This document shows, piece after piece, positions 6,185 to 8,397 of a stretch of 8,397 bases of DNA (position 1 is its first letter; every line of letters begins with the position of its first letter). Below the pieces are notes generated by a model that worked only from the letters and a program-made list of their open reading frames with translations, searched no databases and was not told the origin of the DNA. The stretch comes from Saccharospirillum sp035704555. Lineage in GTDB: Bacteria; Pseudomonadota; Gammaproteobacteria; Pseudomonadales; Natronospirillaceae. The translations under genes and the position numbers were made by a program. The stretch is taken from NCBI GenBank assembly GCA_035704555.1, contig DASSWT010000320.1, positions 1 through 8,397 on the forward strand, in the 5' to 3' direction.

Positions 6185-7177
6185 ATGAAGAATCTGAAAG
6201 ACACCCGTCGCATCGGCCTTGGCTGCATGAACCTGTCGCACGCCTATGGCCCACGGCCCTCAGAGGCAGACGCCATCACGTTCCTGAATGAAGCACTCGA
6301 TCTGGGCTACGATCACCTTGATACAGCCGCTCTTTATGGCTTTGGCAACAACGAGTCACTGCTCGGCAAGGCGGTCATGCACCGTCGCGACGAGTTTTAC
6401 CTGGCCAGCAAGTGCGGCATGTTCAAAGATGAAACCGGTCAGCGTTCGATTGACGGCCACCCCGACGTCATCAGACAAACCTGTGAAGACGCCCTGCGCC
6501 GTCTGAACACCGAGGTTATCGACCTCTACTACCTGCACCGCTGGGACAAGCGCATCCCGATCGAAGAAAGCGTCGGCGCCATGGCCGACCTGGTTCAGCA
6601 AGGCAAGGTACGGCACCTGGGTCTGTCGGAAGTCTCCGCCGATACGCTGCACAAAGCGCACCGCGAACACCCGATCACCGCCCTGCAAACCGAATACTCC
6701 CTGTGGAGCCGCAACCCGGAAATCGCGGTGTTGCGCGCCTGTGAAGAACTCGACATCACCTTTGTCGCCTTCAGCCCACTGGCCCGGGGCTACCTGAGTG
6801 GCGAGCTGACCGACCCGAACCAGCTTCCGGAAACCGACATTCGCCGCAAGATGCCGCGTTTCTCAGACGAACACTACCCGAAAAACCTGGCCTTGCTGGA
6901 ACCGGTCAAGGCGATCGCCGCAGACCTGGGTATCACCCCGGCTCAGCTAACGCTCGCCTGGGTTCTGAACCAGACCCCGACCATGGTCGCCATTCCCGGC
7001 ACCACCCAGCTTAACCACGCCCGGGACAACCTGGCTGCTGCCGACATTGAACTGAGCGACGACGTACTCGACGAACTCGATCGGGCCATCAATCTCGATA
7101 CCGTCAGCGGCCCCCGCTACGGCAAGGCCACACTGGCCGAGATCGATACCGAGTTGTTTGACAGCGAAAAGGGCTGA
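6185..7177 (+). CDS. Aldo/keto reductase
   Basis: This 330-aa NAD(P)H-dependent oxidoreductase of the (beta/alpha)8-barrel aldo/keto reductase superfamily carries the full catalytic tetrad: D46 and Y51 in HLDTAALYGFGNNE, K76 in YLASKCG, and H118 in DLYYLHRWD. The substrate-barrel stretch LQTEYSLWSR, the SPLARGYLSG loop, and the C-terminal cofactor region VAIPGTTQLNHARDN are all present. The family reduces aldehydes and ketones to alcohols; the substrate here cannot be told. Length and layout are normal for the YajO/AKR13-like branch. The ATG has GGAG 6 nt upstream. It stands alone after a 118-nt spacer, which contains a GCAGCC/GGCTGC hairpin at 6096-6114 but no T-tract, and it converges with the TSUP permease gene 26 nt downstream. 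No clear terminator separates these two. Confidence 0.93.
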   Translation: MKNLKDTRRIGLGCMNLSHAYGPRPSEADAITFLNEALDLGYDHLDTAALYGFGNNESLLGKAVMHRRDEFYLASKCGMFKDETGQRSIDGHPDVIRQTCEDALRRLNTEVIDLYYLHRWDKRIPIEESVGAMADLVQQGKVRHLGLSEVSADTLHKAHREHPITALQTEYSLWSRNPEIAVLRACEELDITFVAFSPLARGYLSGELTDPNQLPETDIRRKMPRFSDEHYPKNLALLEPVKAIAADLGITPAQLTLAWVLNQTPTMVAIPGTTQLNHARDNLAAADIELSDDVLDELDRAINLDTVSGPRYGKATLAEIDTELFDSEKG

Positions 7178-7203
7178 TCGATACCTGAACCGGGGTGTCC
7201 GGC

Positions 7204-7983
7204 TCAGAGCCAGAGCTGGATAACCCCAATCCCACTGGTGATCAACAGCACCCAGCCGAGGCCCTGATAAAAGCGTGTGGCCTCGGTTTTCAGCAGGCGG
7301 GTATGGAAACGCAGCCCCATCACGTGGCCAATCGCCGCGGCTGGCAATAACCACAATTGATGAATCAGCTGCAGGTCAACATCGAAGGCAATAAAGGCCG
7401 TCAGCTTGATGCACACCAGAATAAACCAGAGCACAAACAGCGTATCGCGTAACTGAAAGCGGGGAATCTTCTGCGATACCACAGCGATGATCAGCGGCGC
7501 GCCCACCAGTGAGGTGCCACTGATGTAACCGCCCAGAGCGAGAAAGACGCCATCAAGCCATTTACTGTTGCTGCGAAATGGCATCTGCAAAATGTAAGTG
7601 ACGGAATAAAGCCCGACGATGACGAAAATAATGCTGCTCATCACCGCATCTGGCAGCGTCAGCAGACCGAAGACGCCAATCAGCTTTGGAATCAGCAGAA
7701 TCAGAATAACCGTGCGCAGATAACGCCAGTTGATACTGCCTTCAGTGGCCTCAGCCCCCTGAGCCCTTGGCCGATTACGATGGCTTTGCCAAACCGTGAT
7801 CGACGAAAACACCAGCAGGTGTATGGCAATGATCGGCAGAAACACCACCGGCCGGTCGCTGATCAGCAACAGAAACGGCAATGCCAATGCTGCTCCGCCA
7901 AACCCCAGGCCGGAACGCACAAAACCGCTCCAGACAAAGGTCAGGAAAATACCAGTCAGTTGCAACCAGGATAGATCAGCCAC
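7204..7983 (-). CDS. TauE/SafE (TSUP) family permease, putative sulfite/organoanion transporter
   Basis: This is a 259-aa polytopic inner-membrane protein with seven or eight predicted hydrophobic helices and the internal duplication of the TSUP family. The first repeat carries SGFVRSGLGFGGAALALP (residues 19-36) and the second half carries LGGYISGTSLVGAPLI. A charged loop (about residues 66-83) divides the N-terminal helices. TSUP members export sulfite or sulfoacetate or move other small anions; the substrate here is unknown. The start is GTG at 7983 with GGAG 7 nt upstream. The next gene upstream on the same strand, cut by the window edge, may be a SulP-type anion transporter, which would fit a sulfur or anion theme, but a palindromic element and a separate promoter lie between them. 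Confidence 0.88.
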   Translation of the reverse strand: MADLSWLQLTGIFLTFVWSGFVRSGLGFGGAALALPFLLLISDRPVVFLPIIAIHLLVFSSITVWQSHRNRPRAQGAEATEGSINWRYLRTVILILLIPKLIGVFGLLTLPDAVMSSIIFVIVGLYSVTYILQMPFRSNSKWLDGVFLALGGYISGTSLVGAPLIIAVVSQKIPRFQLRDTLFVLWFILVCIKLTAFIAFDVDLQLIHQLWLLPAAAIGHVMGLRFHTRLLKTEATRFYQGLGWVLLITSGIGVIQLWL

Positions 7984-8011
7984 GAGCAGGCTCCGTCGAG
8001 TAGGGGAGCAC

Positions 8012-8039
8012 AGTGTAACCGTCTGTCAAAAAATGTCAG
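8012..8039 (-). promoter_or_regulatory. Probable sigma70 promoter of the TSUP permease gene
   Basis: On the minus strand CTGACA (rc of 8034-8039, 5 of 6 to consensus) and TACACT (rc of 8012-8017, 4 of 6) are spaced by 16 nt. Transcription would start roughly 25 nt before the GTG codon at 7983. A perfect TTGACA (rc of 8024-8029) also occurs but has no well-spaced -10 element. Confidence 0.45.
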
Positions 8040-8101
8040 CGGTGGGGGTAGTCAAGTTTTGCAGTTCGGGTCCTACCGGTGACTATGGTCCGCGACGGCC
8101 A

Positions 8102-8194
8102 CCTGTGGCACCTCTGCGGGGTCGGCGTGAATCCGTCCATGGAGCCTAGGCCGCAGCATCCATGCTGCGGACTACCCCGCAGAAGTGCCACAGG
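8102..8194. repeat. 93-nt nested palindromic element
   Basis: The 20-nt arms at 8102-8121 and 8175-8194 are inverted repeats with a single mismatch (C8112 against A8184). Inside, CCGCAGCAT at 8151-8159 pairs perfectly with ATGCTGCGG at 8162-8170, extended by GTCC/GGAC (8135-8138 with 8169-8172) as a competing stem. Two further short palindromes, TCCATGGA (8136-8143) and CCTAGG (8145-8150), sit in the left half. Nothing here is coding. It lies downstream of the minus-strand gene ending at 8233 and upstream of the TSUP promoter, so it could act as a bidirectional stop or be an interspersed repeat. I see no flanking target-site duplication. Confidence 0.75.
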
Positions 8195-8232
8195 CAGCCG
8201 ACGCTCACAATGTGCGAACTCCGATACTAGAG

Positions 8233-8397
8233 TTACGAGGCAATGGAAGGTCGTTCCGACCGAACCGCCTGCAATGCCTCGTTTAGTGTTGAAAAATACT
8301 GGCTGACCCCCGGCACTGGTTTTACCTTCGCCCGAGCCAGGGTCTTCAGCGGCTGGAATTGCAGGTCGGCGATGAAAATGCGGGTGTTGTTTCGGCC
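8233..8397 (-). CDS. C-terminal fragment of a protein, possibly a SulP-type anion transporter (STAS domain end)
   Basis: The minus strand is open from the window edge to a TAA at 8233-8235, giving 54 residues that begin GRNNTRIFIADLQFQPLKTL, continue with KVKPVPGVSQYFSTLNEALQAV and end in a short polar tail. A beta-strand (RIFIADL), a helix (QPLKTLARAKV), a second strand and a closing helix (TLNEALQAV) fit the last third of a STAS domain. The FSTLNEAL-type ending is common at the C-terminus of SulP sulfate/bicarbonate transporters. That assignment is from pattern memory on a short stretch and could be wrong; another alpha/beta domain is possible. The gene begins outside the window. The downstream palindromic element may end its transcript. 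Confidence 0.5.
   Translation of the reverse strand, partial: GRNNTRIFIADLQFQPLKTLARAKVKPVPGVSQYFSTLNEALQAVRSERPSIAS

Noticed and set aside
8060..8240. The palindromic element considered as an integron attC site
   Set aside because: I do not see the conserved GTTRRRY core and its inverse at the ends, and no integrase or cassette-like gene array is present.
8235..8282. Inverted repeat ACGAGGCA/TGCCTCGT enclosing a GGTCG/CGACC hairpin, considered as a terminator
   Set aside because: It lies within the last codons of the minus-strand partial gene, has a long loop and no T-tract, and may be chance.

Overview
The window looks like chromosomal DNA from a GC-moderate proteobacterium, most likely a free-living, perhaps marine, gammaproteobacterium. 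This rests on Shine-Dalgarno-led genes, short intergenic palindromic repeats, an aromatic ring-cleavage cluster and the overall style of the proteins; no rRNA or other marker is present to fix the taxon. I see no phage gene, transposase, tRNA, rRNA or CRISPR array.

Region 1 (1-2260, + strand) belongs to the protocatechuate 4,5-cleavage (meta) pathway for lignin-derived aromatics. It holds the last 24 codons of a LigA-type alpha subunit, which overlaps by 8 nt a complete LigB-type class III extradiol dioxygenase beta subunit with all expected iron ligands. After a 270-nt gap carrying two inverted GC-rich palindromic repeats comes a LigJ-type 4-oxalomesaconate hydratase. A strong intrinsic terminator follows. 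The intermediate enzymes (LigC, LigI, LigK) are not in the window.

Region 2 (2369-6066) has three genes that may concern the envelope or membrane lipids: a VTT/DedA-like (TVP38/TMEM64) membrane protein (+), a convergent 739-aa membrane protein (-), and a divergent phospholipid N-methyltransferase-like SAM enzyme (+). The 739-aa protein is the most unusual item here. A periplasmic domain with the layout of a calcineurin-like phosphoesterase, but with its metal-binding motifs replaced, is joined through a transmembrane helix to an intact cytoplasmic GT4 glycosyltransferase that resembles diacylglycerol glucosyltransferases.

Region 3 (6185-8397) contains an aldo/keto reductase (+), a convergent TauE/SafE (TSUP) permease (-), a 249-nt gap with a 93-nt nested palindromic element, and the 3' end of a minus-strand gene whose C-terminus resembles the STAS tail of SulP anion transporters. 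If that last call holds, two anion transporters are neighbours. Three of the starts appear to be non-ATG (GTG, GTG, TTG).
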